A stretch of 64,000 nucleotides of DNA from positions 1,550,001 to 1,614,000 of the forward strand of contig NZ_CP114065.1 of NCBI RefSeq assembly GCF_027627575.1, written 5' to 3'. This document shows, one piece after another, positions 57,138 through 64,000 of the stretch. This stretch comes from Kribbella sp. CA-293567 (GTDB lineage Bacteria; Actinomycetota; Actinomycetes; Propionibacteriales; Kribbellaceae). Every line of letters starts with the position of its first letter. Positions within the stretch are counted from its first letter, which is position 1. A program made the translations under genes and the position numbers. Under the pieces are notes generated by a model. It had not been told where the DNA came from. It searched no databases and was given only the letters and a program-made list of their open reading frames with translations.

Positions 57138-59473
57138 AAGCGCAGGGTCAGGTGGTGAGTGGCGCCGGCGGAGCCGGCGACGTCGACGGTGAGCTTGGTG
57201 CTGAAGGGAGTGCGCACGCTGCTGACGCTGGGGTCGGCGCTGGCGACCCGCAAGCCCGGCAAGTGGACTGTCAGCTGAACAGTGGTCGCCAGCTGAGTCG
57301 GGTCGGAGATCGCCAGGTGCAGCTCGCGCCCGCGGACCCGGCGGATCACTGAGCAAGGCGTCTCTGCCTGGAGATCCGCTACCCGGTCCGGCTTCCAGAA
57401 GTTGGCCAGGGTGAGTCCCCGCGGAAGGCTGAGTACTGCCTGCGCCGACGCCGTGTTGCGCAGTACGAGCAGGCCGGAGGTCTTCGAGAGCTGCTTGGTG
57501 CGACCTACTGTGGCTCCCGGCACCACCAGATACCCGTACGCCGCTCCGCTTGGGTCGATGCCGTGATCCATCCACATGGTCAGGTAGCGGCGGCTGATCG
57601 CAGTAGCCGGCCCACCGGTGTTGATGTCACGCCAGGAGCCGGTCCGTACCTCCCGCCGGAGCTGCAGGTCCGAGCCGCCGAGGAAGACATAGCCGCCTAC
57701 GCCGGTGAGGTGCGCCCACCGGGCACCGGCGACGGTGGCTGAGTCACCCAGCGCCGGGACGCGTCTGATGCCGTCCACTGTCAGCGCATTGGCGCCATCG
57801 CTGTGCAGGTTGCGGTTCTCGATCACCGTCTCGACCGGGTAGCCGCTGCTGCCGGTAATGCCGGCGCCCAGTGCCACGACGTACTCGTCCAGGCAGAACC
57901 AGGACTTGCGGGCGCGCATGGGAGAGACCGGGCCCTCCAAATCCTGGCCGACCGCCGCGTAGCCGTCCAGAGTGCTGCCCCCGACCCAGGTCGCTGTCGG
58001 CGGCCGAGCGACTCCCCACTCGCCACCTGCCTTCGGGGGCAGCGGGAGCTTGTCCACTGTGATGCCAGGGAGCCGGGTGCGGTCGACGGTCGGCCAGAAG
58101 GCGTCGGCGTACTGGCCGTTGTCCTTGTCATACAGGTACGTCATGCCTGAGCCGCTGTGGTAGCCCTGCTCGTTCTCGCCGTTGCCCGACTCGTAGTAGG
58201 CGATCCGGCGGCTGGCCATCGAGATGGAGTAGGCCCAGCCGGAACGGCGATGCACCGCCCGGTCCATGCTCGCGAACAGCGTGTGGCCGTCACGTTCGGG
58301 CGCCGGCGTCACCCCGCGCAGCGACTTCACCAGGGTCACTCGCGGAATCGTTGCCCCTGACAACATGTCGCCGAAGGTGTCGCGCTGCAGCCAGCCCGCC
58401 ACCGCGGATCGCCACTGGGCGGCGAGGGCGGTGTCGACTCCTTGTGCGAGCCGCAGGATCGCCTCGGCGGCGGTGTAGCCGTCGTTGTGATCGGAGGCGT
58501 TGTGGCGGGAGACCGCCCGGCCCCGGACGAAATCCATCATCCGCGCGTCGTGCACGACCGGCAGGTACGCCTTCGCCACCGAGTCGAACAGGATCTGCCG
58601 CTTCGGGTCGGTGACCTGCCAGGGCGAATTCGTCAACAAGGCAAGGAGTTTGGCGATGCCTCCCAGCAGGACGTGACCGTAGGTGCCGGTGTAGGCCACC
58701 CAGGTGTGCTGCACGAACGAGCCGTCCCGGTAGAAGCCGTCACCGGTCGTCACGTACTGCCAGGTGTCGCTGAGACCGTCCCGCGCGTGGGTCAGCTTCG
58801 CCTCGTCATCGGTGACCAGCGCGCGCACGATGATCGCCTGACAGAGGTCGACCCGGTTCGCGCCGGTGGACACGGCTCTGCGAGCGGGCGGGAACATCCA
58901 GTACGGGTCGGGGACGAAGTGGTCGATGGCCGCGCAGTACCGCTCGCGAGCGGCGGGCGCCAGTTCGGCGTACAGGAGGACGAGGGTGTTGGCGAGCGGC
59001 CGGGTGGCGCCGATCTCCCACGACCACCAGTTGCCGAACTCGGCGGTGCCCGGCTTGTAGATGAGTTGGTACATCGACTCCAGCGCGGCCCGCAGGTCGG
59101 CCAGCAGCGCAGGATCCGACCGGTACGCCGAACCAGGGGTGGCCCAGGCAGTCGCCATCTGCTCCAGGCGGACGTAGGTGTTGGCGATCGACGGGTCGGC
59201 CGTCAGGGGATAGTCGGTGAAGACCGCCTTGCGGGTCGGTGAGCGGTCCAGCTTGGTCAACGAGGTCGCGACGCCGGCGTCCAGGCGCGCCAGTGCGGCG
59301 GCGTAGTCAGGGTCGGCGGGGTCCAGAGCGCTGCCACCGGTCAGGTCGGCCGCCCACTTGGCTCGCAGGGCGGCGAAGTCGGCGGGGCTCGCGGCGGCTG
59401 CGGAGGCGGCTGGGAGATGCATCGCCGCGACGGTAGCGGTGCCGACGGCCAGGAGGGTGCGACGTTTCAGCAT
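57134..59473 (-). CDS. Secreted polysaccharide lyase family 8 (hyaluronate/chondroitin/xanthan lyase type)
   Basis: 779 residues from ATG 59473 (GAAGGA upstream). KRRTLLAVG plus a hydrophobic core ending ASA looks like a twin-arginine signal. The alpha/alpha toroid holds NWWSWEIG and the catalytic residues Asn206 (TGANRVD), His256 (VQHTW) and Tyr265 (GTYGH). Their spacing, 50 and 9 residues, equals that of pneumococcal hyaluronate lyase. The beta-sandwich half follows. It cleaves uronic-acid polysaccharides by beta-elimination; which one is not decided. The divergent GntR/LacI-type gene probably regulates it. Confidence 0.92.
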   Translation of the reverse strand: MLKRRTLLAVGTATVAAMHLPAASAAAASPADFAALRAKWAADLTGGSALDPADPDYAAALARLDAGVATSLTKLDRSPTRKAVFTDYPLTADPSIANTYVRLEQMATAWATPGSAYRSDPALLADLRAALESMYQLIYKPGTAEFGNWWSWEIGATRPLANTLVLLYAELAPAARERYCAAIDHFVPDPYWMFPPARRAVSTGANRVDLCQAIIVRALVTDDEAKLTHARDGLSDTWQYVTTGDGFYRDGSFVQHTWVAYTGTYGHVLLGGIAKLLALLTNSPWQVTDPKRQILFDSVAKAYLPVVHDARMMDFVRGRAVSRHNASDHNDGYTAAEAILRLAQGVDTALAAQWRSAVAGWLQRDTFGDMLSGATIPRVTLVKSLRGVTPAPERDGHTLFASMDRAVHRRSGWAYSISMASRRIAYYESGNGENEQGYHSGSGMTYLYDKDNGQYADAFWPTVDRTRLPGITVDKLPLPPKAGGEWGVARPPTATWVGGSTLDGYAAVGQDLEGPVSPMRARKSWFCLDEYVVALGAGITGSSGYPVETVIENRNLHSDGANALTVDGIRRVPALGDSATVAGARWAHLTGVGGYVFLGGSDLQLRREVRTGSWRDINTGGPATAISRRYLTMWMDHGIDPSGAAYGYLVVPGATVGRTKQLSKTSGLLVLRNTASAQAVLSLPRGLTLANFWKPDRVADLQAETPCSVIRRVRGRELHLAISDPTQLATTVQLTVHLPGLRVASADPSVSSVRTPFSTKLTVDVAGSAGATHHLTLRF

Positions 59474-59554
59474 GGCGGAGTCCTTCAGAGAGGCGGATCG
59501 CTGAGGAGAGGCTGTGCGGATGAGTTTGTGGCAAGTCATTCTTTAATTCAAGAG

Positions 59555-59570
59555 ATTCATACTCATGAAT
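59555..59570. promoter_or_regulatory. Operator-like dyad between lyase and regulator
   Basis: ATTCAT-ACTC-ATGAAT (59555-59570) is a perfect 6-bp inverted repeat. It overlaps a possible -10 (CATACT, 59558-59563) of the regulator gene. Confidence 0.55.
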
Positions 59571-59600
59571 TTCCAGGCTCAGCGCAGTAGAGTCGCGCGA

Positions 59601-60626
59601 GTGAGCGCGTCAGAGGCTGTTCGGGGGCAGAAGGCCCGTCATCTCGCCGGAGAGCTGCGCCGGGGGATCTCCGAGTTGCGCTGGCCGGGAGGCAAGCTAC
59701 CGACCGAGCAGCAGCTGGCAGCGGAGCAGGGCGTCAGCCTGAACACCGTGCGCCGGGCGGTCGACCTGCTGGTGCAGGACGGGCTGGTCTACCGGCGGCA
59801 GGGCTCCGGGATGTACATCGCGAGCGCCGAGACCGGTCCGCTGATCGGCGTCGCCGTGCCCTCGATGACCTACTACTACCCCCGCATCATCGTCGGGATC
59901 GAGCGGGAACTGGCCAGGCACGGCGCGCAGTTGCTGTTGCGGAGTACGGAGTGGGACTCGGCCGAGGAGCGGCTGGCGATCGACGGGCTGATCGCGGCCG
60001 GCGTGGCCGGCCTGATCCTGGCGCCCGACGGACCGGCCGGGCTCGCGGAGCTCGAGGACCTGGAACTGCCGATCGTCCTGGTCGAGCGCGGCCTGGAGGA
60101 TCCCGCGACGCTGCACGAGTTCGTCGGCTCGAACCACGCCGCGGGAGCCCGCGCGGCTCTCAAGCATCTCCGCGAGCTGGGGCATACCCGAATCGCCTAT
60201 CTCGAACGCAGCAGCCCGCACACCGCGCCTCAGCTCAGGGCCGGTCTCGGCGACGTTCCCGTGCTGAGCGAGACGCGCGATCGCTGGACGAGCGCCGGCG
60301 CCGACGAGTTCCTCGACCGGATTCTGCGTGACCGGGTGACGGCGGTGCTCTGCTTCGCCGACCGTGAGGCGACGCTGCTGCTGAACGCGGCGCTGGCCCG
60401 CGGCATCGGCGTACCGGGGGAGCTGTCGGTGATCAGCTACGACGACGAGGTCGCCGACCTGTCCGAAGTGCCGCTGACCGCCATTTCACCGGCGAAGCTG
60501 GAGGTCGGGCGCGTTGCGGTGGAGCTGCTGCGGGCCCGCCTGGCCGACCCGGACTCACCCCGGCGGCAGCAGTCGCTCGTGCCGCGACTGGTGGTCCGGG
60601 AGTCGACCGGTCCGGTCAGCCGCTGA
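59601..60626 (+). CDS. GntR/LacI-type sugar-responsive regulator
   Basis: 341 residues from GTG 59601; the ATG at 59565 lies inside the operator dyad and is less likely. The N-terminal GntR winged helix is about 8-75 (ARHLAGELRRGISELRWPGG, TEQQLAAEQGVSLNTVRRAVDLL). The C-terminal periplasmic-binding fold is as in LacI/AraR (IGVAVPSMTYYYPRIIVGIEREL, SVISYDDEVADLSEVPLTAI). This AraR-like architecture senses sugars. It lies divergent to the PL8 lyase, its probable target. Its last 11 bases overlap the convergent gene. Confidence 0.88.
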   Translation: MSASEAVRGQKARHLAGELRRGISELRWPGGKLPTEQQLAAEQGVSLNTVRRAVDLLVQDGLVYRRQGSGMYIASAETGPLIGVAVPSMTYYYPRIIVGIERELARHGAQLLLRSTEWDSAEERLAIDGLIAAGVAGLILAPDGPAGLAELEDLELPIVLVERGLEDPATLHEFVGSNHAAGARAALKHLRELGHTRIAYLERSSPHTAPQLRAGLGDVPVLSETRDRWTSAGADEFLDRILRDRVTAVLCFADREATLLLNAALARGIGVPGELSVISYDDEVADLSEVPLTAISPAKLEVGRVAVELLRARLADPDSPRRQQSLVPRLVVRESTGPVSR

Positions 60627-61170
60627 GACCCGGGAGCACCCTGAACCACAGATTCGTTGCCATCGGCGCCGAAGTCACGCTCAGCCGTTCGAGACCGACC
60701 TGGCGGCCGCCGGGATGGTCGAACAAACGGGTGCCGTCGCCCAGCAGGACCGGCGCGACCAGCGTGAGCACCTCGTCCAGTTCACCCGCCTCCAGGCACT
60801 GCCGGGCGACGTCGGCGCCGAGCACGTTCACGTACTTGTCCCCGGCCGCCGCCTTCGCGCTCGCCAGCGCGCTCGCGAAGTCGTCCATGAAGAACTCGTT
60901 CGCGGGCGCGCCGGCCGGCACCCGATGGGTGAGCACGTACTGCGGACCGTCCCAACCGCCGCCGAACGCCTCGCCCTCGCCTTCGCCGCCCTTGTTCGGG
61001 TCGTCGCCGTCGTAGGTCCGCCGACCGACCAGCAGCGACCCGATCCGGTCGACCAGGCTGGTCATCTCCGGATTGGGGCCGAGGTACGCGGTCATCCAGC
61101 CCATGTCGCCGCCGGGACCCGCGATGAAACCGTCCAGCGACATCGTCACCGAATAGAGCACCTTCGCCAT
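60616..61170 (-). CDS. Dihydrofolate reductase family protein (RibD C-terminal type)
   Basis: 184 residues. KVLYSVTMSLDGFIAGPGGDMGWM is the N-terminal signature, GSLLVGRRTYDG binds NADPH, and VLGADVARQCLEAGELDEVLTLVAPVLLGDG is the family's second half. Paralogues abound in actinobacteria and most are not true folate enzymes. Start ATG 61170 behind AGGAGA. It lies 55 bases after the membrane protein gene in the sigma operon. Confidence 0.9.
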   Translation of the reverse strand: MAKVLYSVTMSLDGFIAGPGGDMGWMTAYLGPNPEMTSLVDRIGSLLVGRRTYDGDDPNKGGEGEGEAFGGGWDGPQYVLTHRVPAGAPANEFFMDDFASALASAKAAAGDKYVNVLGADVARQCLEAGELDEVLTLVAPVLLGDGTRLFDHPGGRQVGLERLSVTSAPMATNLWFRVLPGLSG

Positions 61171-61225
61171 GTCTTCTCCTAGTGGCTCGATCGTTTCCCG
61201 TTCAGACGAGCGAGCCCGGAGAAAC

Positions 61226-61942
61226 TCATCGCGGCTTCGTCGCCGGAGCCTCCGTCACCGAAGCGCGCACGAGTTCGCCGGCCTTGTCGTAGGCCCTGAC
61301 GGTGCCCGTCTCGCCGGACTTCTTGCTCACTGGCACGAACCAGAAGCCGTCCCGCAGTTCGGCCTCGATCGGCTGCTGCCCGGTGGCCTGATAGGTGATG
61401 CGCGCCACCGGCTGAACGTACCTGCCGCTGACGCTGCCCCGGAGGTCGGCGTCCGAAGTGGGCCATCGCTCGATCACCCTCCCGGTCACGTCGACACCAC
61501 AGACCAGCGACGTACCGTAGCTGCCGTTGGCGGTGAAGAACCACTTGGTCGGTACCCCGGCAGGCTGCGGCGTCGTGTACTTGAAAGCCTTGCCGCCCGT
61601 GTAGGGCAGGACGTTGCGCCCCGTGTTCCCTGGAGGGCGGGTGCCCAGCAGGCAGTCGCCCCAGAGCAGTTTCGTCTCCAGCGGCGGCAGTTCGCTGACC
61701 GGCAACTTGGTGGCAGCCGTATCACCGGCCACTGACGGCTCCTCACCTCTCAATGCCGGTACTCCGAACGCGAGGCCGCCGACGACCGCGATCACCGATG
61801 CGGCCGCAGCCAGCGGGACCAGCCGACGGCGCGGAGGGGAGCCGGCGGACTCGTGCTGGACGATCGCGATCAGTTCGTCGCGCTGACGGTTCCGGACGGC
61901 CGGACGGAGGTCGTGCTCGGGCGGGGAAGTGACTGGGTTCAT
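61226..61942 (-). CDS. CU044_5270-like membrane protein, sigma-factor partner
   Basis: 238 residues from ATG 61942, which overlaps the sigma stop (ATGA). A cytosolic head of about 45 residues (MNPVTSPPEHDL, RQRDELIAIVQHE) is followed by one TM helix (about 47-67) and an external domain with two cysteines (GDCLLGTRPP, SLVCGVDV). The layout and coupling suggest an anti-sigma factor, but the zinc motif HxxxCxxC is absent, so direct sigma binding is uncertain. Confidence 0.72.
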   Translation of the reverse strand: MNPVTSPPEHDLRPAVRNRQRDELIAIVQHESAGSPPRRRLVPLAAAASVIAVVGGLAFGVPALRGEEPSVAGDTAATKLPVSELPPLETKLLWGDCLLGTRPPGNTGRNVLPYTGGKAFKYTTPQPAGVPTKWFFTANGSYGTSLVCGVDVTGRVIERWPTSDADLRGSVSGRYVQPVARITYQATGQQPIEAELRDGFWFVPVSKKSGETGTVRAYDKAGELVRASVTEAPATKPR

Positions 61943-62511
61943 GGCTTGGCCTCCACGGGTGGTACGAGATTGAGCTCGCGTAAATGTTTGCGGGCACGCG
62001 ACAGGCGCGACTTGACCGTGCCGAGCGGAATGTTCAGCGCGATCGCGGCCGCCTGTTGATCCAGACCGGCCCAGATGCAGAGTTCGACGATCTCGCGTTC
62101 TTGTCTGGGCAGGCGCCGCAGCGATGTACGGGCCTGCTCGATCCGCGCGTCGTCGTCCAGCCGCCCGGCGACGTCGTCGGCATGGTCCCGTTCGTCGCTG
62201 ATCAGGAGCCGAGCGGCGGTCAGGGCCCGCCGGTACCGCGCCTTGGAGCGCCACTCGTTGCGGACCGTGTAGTCGGCTGTCCGGAGCAGCCAGGGAAGCG
62301 CCGACTCCCGGTCCAGCACAATGTCGCCCCGCCGTCGCCAGGCGTGCAGGAAGACCGCCGAGGTAAGATCCTCGGCGTCGCTCCAGGACGCGGTCCGGCG
62401 GTAGAGGAAGTTGTAGATCGCCCGGGCGTGCCGGTCGTAGAGCCGCGCGAAAGCCTCCGCGTCACCCTCGGCGGCGCGGGACCACAACGCGCGATCGGTA
62501 CTCACTGCCAT
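61939..62511 (-). CDS. ECF RNA polymerase sigma factor
   Basis: 190 residues from ATG 62511 (GTG 62505 possible). Region 2: LYDRHARAIYNFLYRRTASWSDAEDLTSAVFLHAW (about 26-60). Region 4: LPRQEREIVELCIWAGLDQQAAAIALNIPLGTVKSRLSRARKHL (about 134-177). It directs transcription of an unknown stress regulon. The start has only a weak ribosome-binding site, while a strong AAGGAG 65 bases upstream serves a 10-codon open frame. Confidence 0.88.
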   Translation of the reverse strand: MAVSTDRALWSRAAEGDAEAFARLYDRHARAIYNFLYRRTASWSDAEDLTSAVFLHAWRRRGDIVLDRESALPWLLRTADYTVRNEWRSKARYRRALTAARLLISDERDHADDVAGRLDDDARIEQARTSLRRLPRQEREIVELCIWAGLDQQAAAIALNIPLGTVKSRLSRARKHLRELNLVPPVEAKP

Positions 62512-62543
62512 CGTCTGCTCATGATGCCCGGGCCGCAGCCCGA

Positions 62544-62576
62544 TCACGGCCCGCACCCACTCGTCATCCGGCGCAT
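62544..62576 (-). other. Possible 10-codon upstream ORF before the ECF sigma gene
   Basis: ATG 62576 follows AAGGAG by 5 bases and reads MRRMTSGCGP then TGA at 62546-62544, in a different frame from the sigma gene. The stop is 33 bases before the sigma ATG. It could be a leader peptide or chance. Confidence 0.3.
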
Positions 62577-62662
62577 CCGCGCTCCTTACGTCCAGTAGTT
62601 CGTTCGTGCACCACACCCTCTCTGTGTCGAGTCGGTCGTCGGGGTTCCCGCTGAACGACGAA

Positions 62663-62689
62663 CGGCTCCGCCCTGTCGGGGCGGAGCCG
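62663..62689 (-). terminator. Terminator after the PL6-type lyase gene
   Basis: CGGCTCCGCCC (62663-62673) pairs perfectly with 62679-62689 around TGTCG. It stands about 33 bases after the lyase stop on the minus strand and separates it from the ECF sigma operon. Confidence 0.7.
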
Positions 62690-62721
62690 CTCAGCTTTCG
62701 ACTGGCTCCCACGCGCGGGGG

Positions 62722-64000
62722 TCAGGGAGCTTTGGGCCCCACCTCTGCCGACGTCAGCGGCCGGTTGGCAGGAGTCGCGGTGCTGTACTCATCAGCCCCC
62801 ACGTCCGCCTTCCCCGACCGAGGATGCCCGTCCACGTCGCGAGCGACCGTCGGATACGTCCGGCTGGCAGCGTTGATCGCCGGACTCCCGGCCGTCAGCC
62901 GCCGTACTCCGTCGGCCCCGGCAGCCAGCAACGGATCCTTCCGCGAGAACCCGGAGGCCGGGAGGTTCCCGTTCCCGGCCGCGCCCCACAGCAGGTTTCC
63001 CGACCACGAGATGCCTTGCTGATAAGGCATTTCGACCAGTTGCCGTCCCGAGTCACCCACCAGGAGGTTGTCGGCGATCGTGCATCCCAGCGGCGGCAGC
63101 GTGCGCATCGTCTCGCCGGCGATCGCGGTACCGCAGGACAGTACGGTGTTGAGCGCGATCGTGACCCGGTCCGGAGCGTCGTTCCCACGCCGGCTCTCCG
63201 GCGAGTCACCCGGTTTGTCGTCGCGCACCGACCCGCTGCCGAGCACGATCCCGGCGCCGCTCACCTTCTCCACGTAGTTGTTCACCACCAGGTGGTCGTT
63301 GCCGTAGATCCGGATCCCGTTGCTGCCCGAGAGCACGAAGTTGCCCTCGACCCGTGACCGGCTGCCGTGCCGCAGGACGATCCCGCCGAGACTGTCGCGG
63401 ACGGTGTTGTCCCGGATCGTGTTGCCGGACGACTTGACCGAGATCGCCTCCGGATCGCCGTTGGCCCGCTCGAACAGGTTCTGCTCGACGATCGCGCCGG
63501 CCTCGCTCAGCGACCGGCCGCTCAGCCCGAGCCGGATCGGCTCACCACCGTTGCTGCCGGTGAACGAGTGGTCGGAGAAGTGGTTGCGCAGGATGTGCAC
63601 CCCGCGCGACATCCCGGAGGTCCCCGGTCCTTCGACGCACAGGAAGACCCCCAGCGTCGACTTGCCGTGGAAGTGGTTGCGATCCACCTTCGAGTACTCG
63701 GCCCGGACCATCAGCCAGTTCACCCCGCTGACATCGGCCAGCTGGAAGTCGTTGCGGCTCAGGCGCAGATGGTGGCAGCTGGTCGCCAGGTCGATCATCG
63801 AGCTCTGCCGGAACCGGAACCCGCTGACCGTCACCCAGGACGAGTCCGCGAAGGTGAAGCCCTGGGTCCCGGTCAGCGTCACGCCGCCGACCGACTCGGC
63901 CTGCACCACGATCGAGGCGCCCGAGCTGCCGTTCTTGCCCTGGATCGCGATCGGCCGCCCAGCCGGTACGGCGTACGTGCCGTTGGCCAGCACCACCGTG
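62722..64000 (-). CDS. Right-handed beta-helix lyase, PL6-like (chondroitinase B/alginate lyase), 5' end cut
   Basis: About 425 residues are visible; the N-terminus lies beyond base 64000. Repeated strand-turn units (SSWVTVSGFRFRQSS, CHHLRLSRNDFQ, NTIRDNTVRDSLGG, SNGIRIYGNDHLVVNNYVE) form a parallel beta-helix. In DPEAISVKSSGN and GGIVLRHG the Glu, Lys and Arg are spaced 5 and 21 residues apart, as catalytic Glu245, Lys250 and Arg271 of chondroitinase B. It probably cleaves dermatan/chondroitin-type chains or alginate outside the cell. The C-terminal part includes the ADVGADEYST ending common in such lyases. Confidence 0.85.
   Translation of the reverse strand, partial: TVVLANGTYAVPAGRPIAIQGKNGSSGASIVVQAESVGGVTLTGTQGFTFADSSWVTVSGFRFRQSSMIDLATSCHHLRLSRNDFQLADVSGVNWLMVRAEYSKVDRNHFHGKSTLGVFLCVEGPGTSGMSRGVHILRNHFSDHSFTGSNGGEPIRLGLSGRSLSEAGAIVEQNLFERANGDPEAISVKSSGNTIRDNTVRDSLGGIVLRHGSRSRVEGNFVLSGSNGIRIYGNDHLVVNNYVEKVSGAGIVLGSGSVRDDKPGDSPESRRGNDAPDRVTIALNTVLSCGTAIAGETMRTLPPLGCTIADNLLVGDSGRQLVEMPYQQGISWSGNLLWGAAGNGNLPASGFSRKDPLLAAGADGVRRLTAGSPAINAASRTYPTVARDVDGHPRSGKADVGADEYSTATPANRPLTSAEVGPKAP

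Overview
The window is GC-rich, dense chromosomal DNA of an actinobacterium. Supporting signs are GTG/TTG starts, 4-base ATGA/GTGA/TTGA gene overlaps, many leaderless-type promoters (TANNNT 6-7 bases before the start codon), an F420-type (deazaflavin) oxidoreductase, an AdaA-AlkA fusion next to ogt as in mycobacteria, an IdeR/DtxR-type iron box and an ECF42 sigma factor with its DGPF partner. Gene content and codon style resemble Nocardioidaceae such as Kribbella; that genus guess is inference. I see no rRNA, tRNA, CRISPR array, insertion sequence or prophage.

Layout. 1-5.6 kb: a truncated class IV aminotransferase; an SPFH/band-7 membrane protein followed by a ribbon-helix-helix protein, with a perfect palindrome in the promoter; then a YtrA-type GntR regulator with two ABC exporter pairs. 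5.65-6.0 kb: a gene-free interval with DnaA-box-like sites and a candidate structured RNA ending in a strong terminator. 6.0-11.6 kb (minus): a secreted six-hairpin glycosidase, a LacI regulator with a clear operator, an LLM monooxygenase and an SDR. 11.8-14.3 kb: a DNA-alkylation repair operon (adaA-alkA fusion, GNAT, ogt). 14.4-19.5 kb: a YdeI protein behind a 14-bp inverted repeat, a KhtTU-like K+/H+ antiporter, and padR-fadH. 19.6-23.6 kb: an iron-siderophore ABC importer under an iron box. 23.6-30.6 kb: DNA repair, DinB-like, FAD monooxygenase, a GntR-TetR double-HTH regulator, a membrane protein, an SDR and an LCP cell-wall ligase.

30.6-33.8 kb is the most coherent system. A DGPF protein and ECF42 sigma are followed by an alpha/beta hydrolase and a DUF1905/YdeI protein. 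Matching ECF42-type promoter elements (TGTCGA-N17-CGAC) lie both before the DGPF gene and inside the 3' end of the sigma gene, before the hydrolase pair. 33.8-49.3 kb: superoxide dismutase, HxlR/quinone oxidoreductase pair, a fused alpha-beta glycyl-tRNA synthetase, SGNH hydrolase, LLM enzyme, RNase Z, Ddn-like protein, epoxide hydrolase, WYL regulator, BBE oxidoreductase, MocR regulator and an HtrA protease. 49.4-53.1 kb: metH behind a likely SAH riboswitch. 53.2-64 kb: GNATs, TetR/SDR pair with three operators, methyltransferase, YCII protein, a PL8 lyase with a divergent GntR/LacI-type regulator, an ECF sigma operon, and a PL6-type lyase cut by the right edge. Two uronate lyases so close together suggest use of acidic polysaccharide.

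Two window-wide patterns stand out. Short tandem repeats (15, 15, 21-22, 16 and 34-40 bp units) sit at the 3' ends of five genes, across or beside the stop codon. Many convergent gene pairs overlap or abut at their tails with no room for a terminator.
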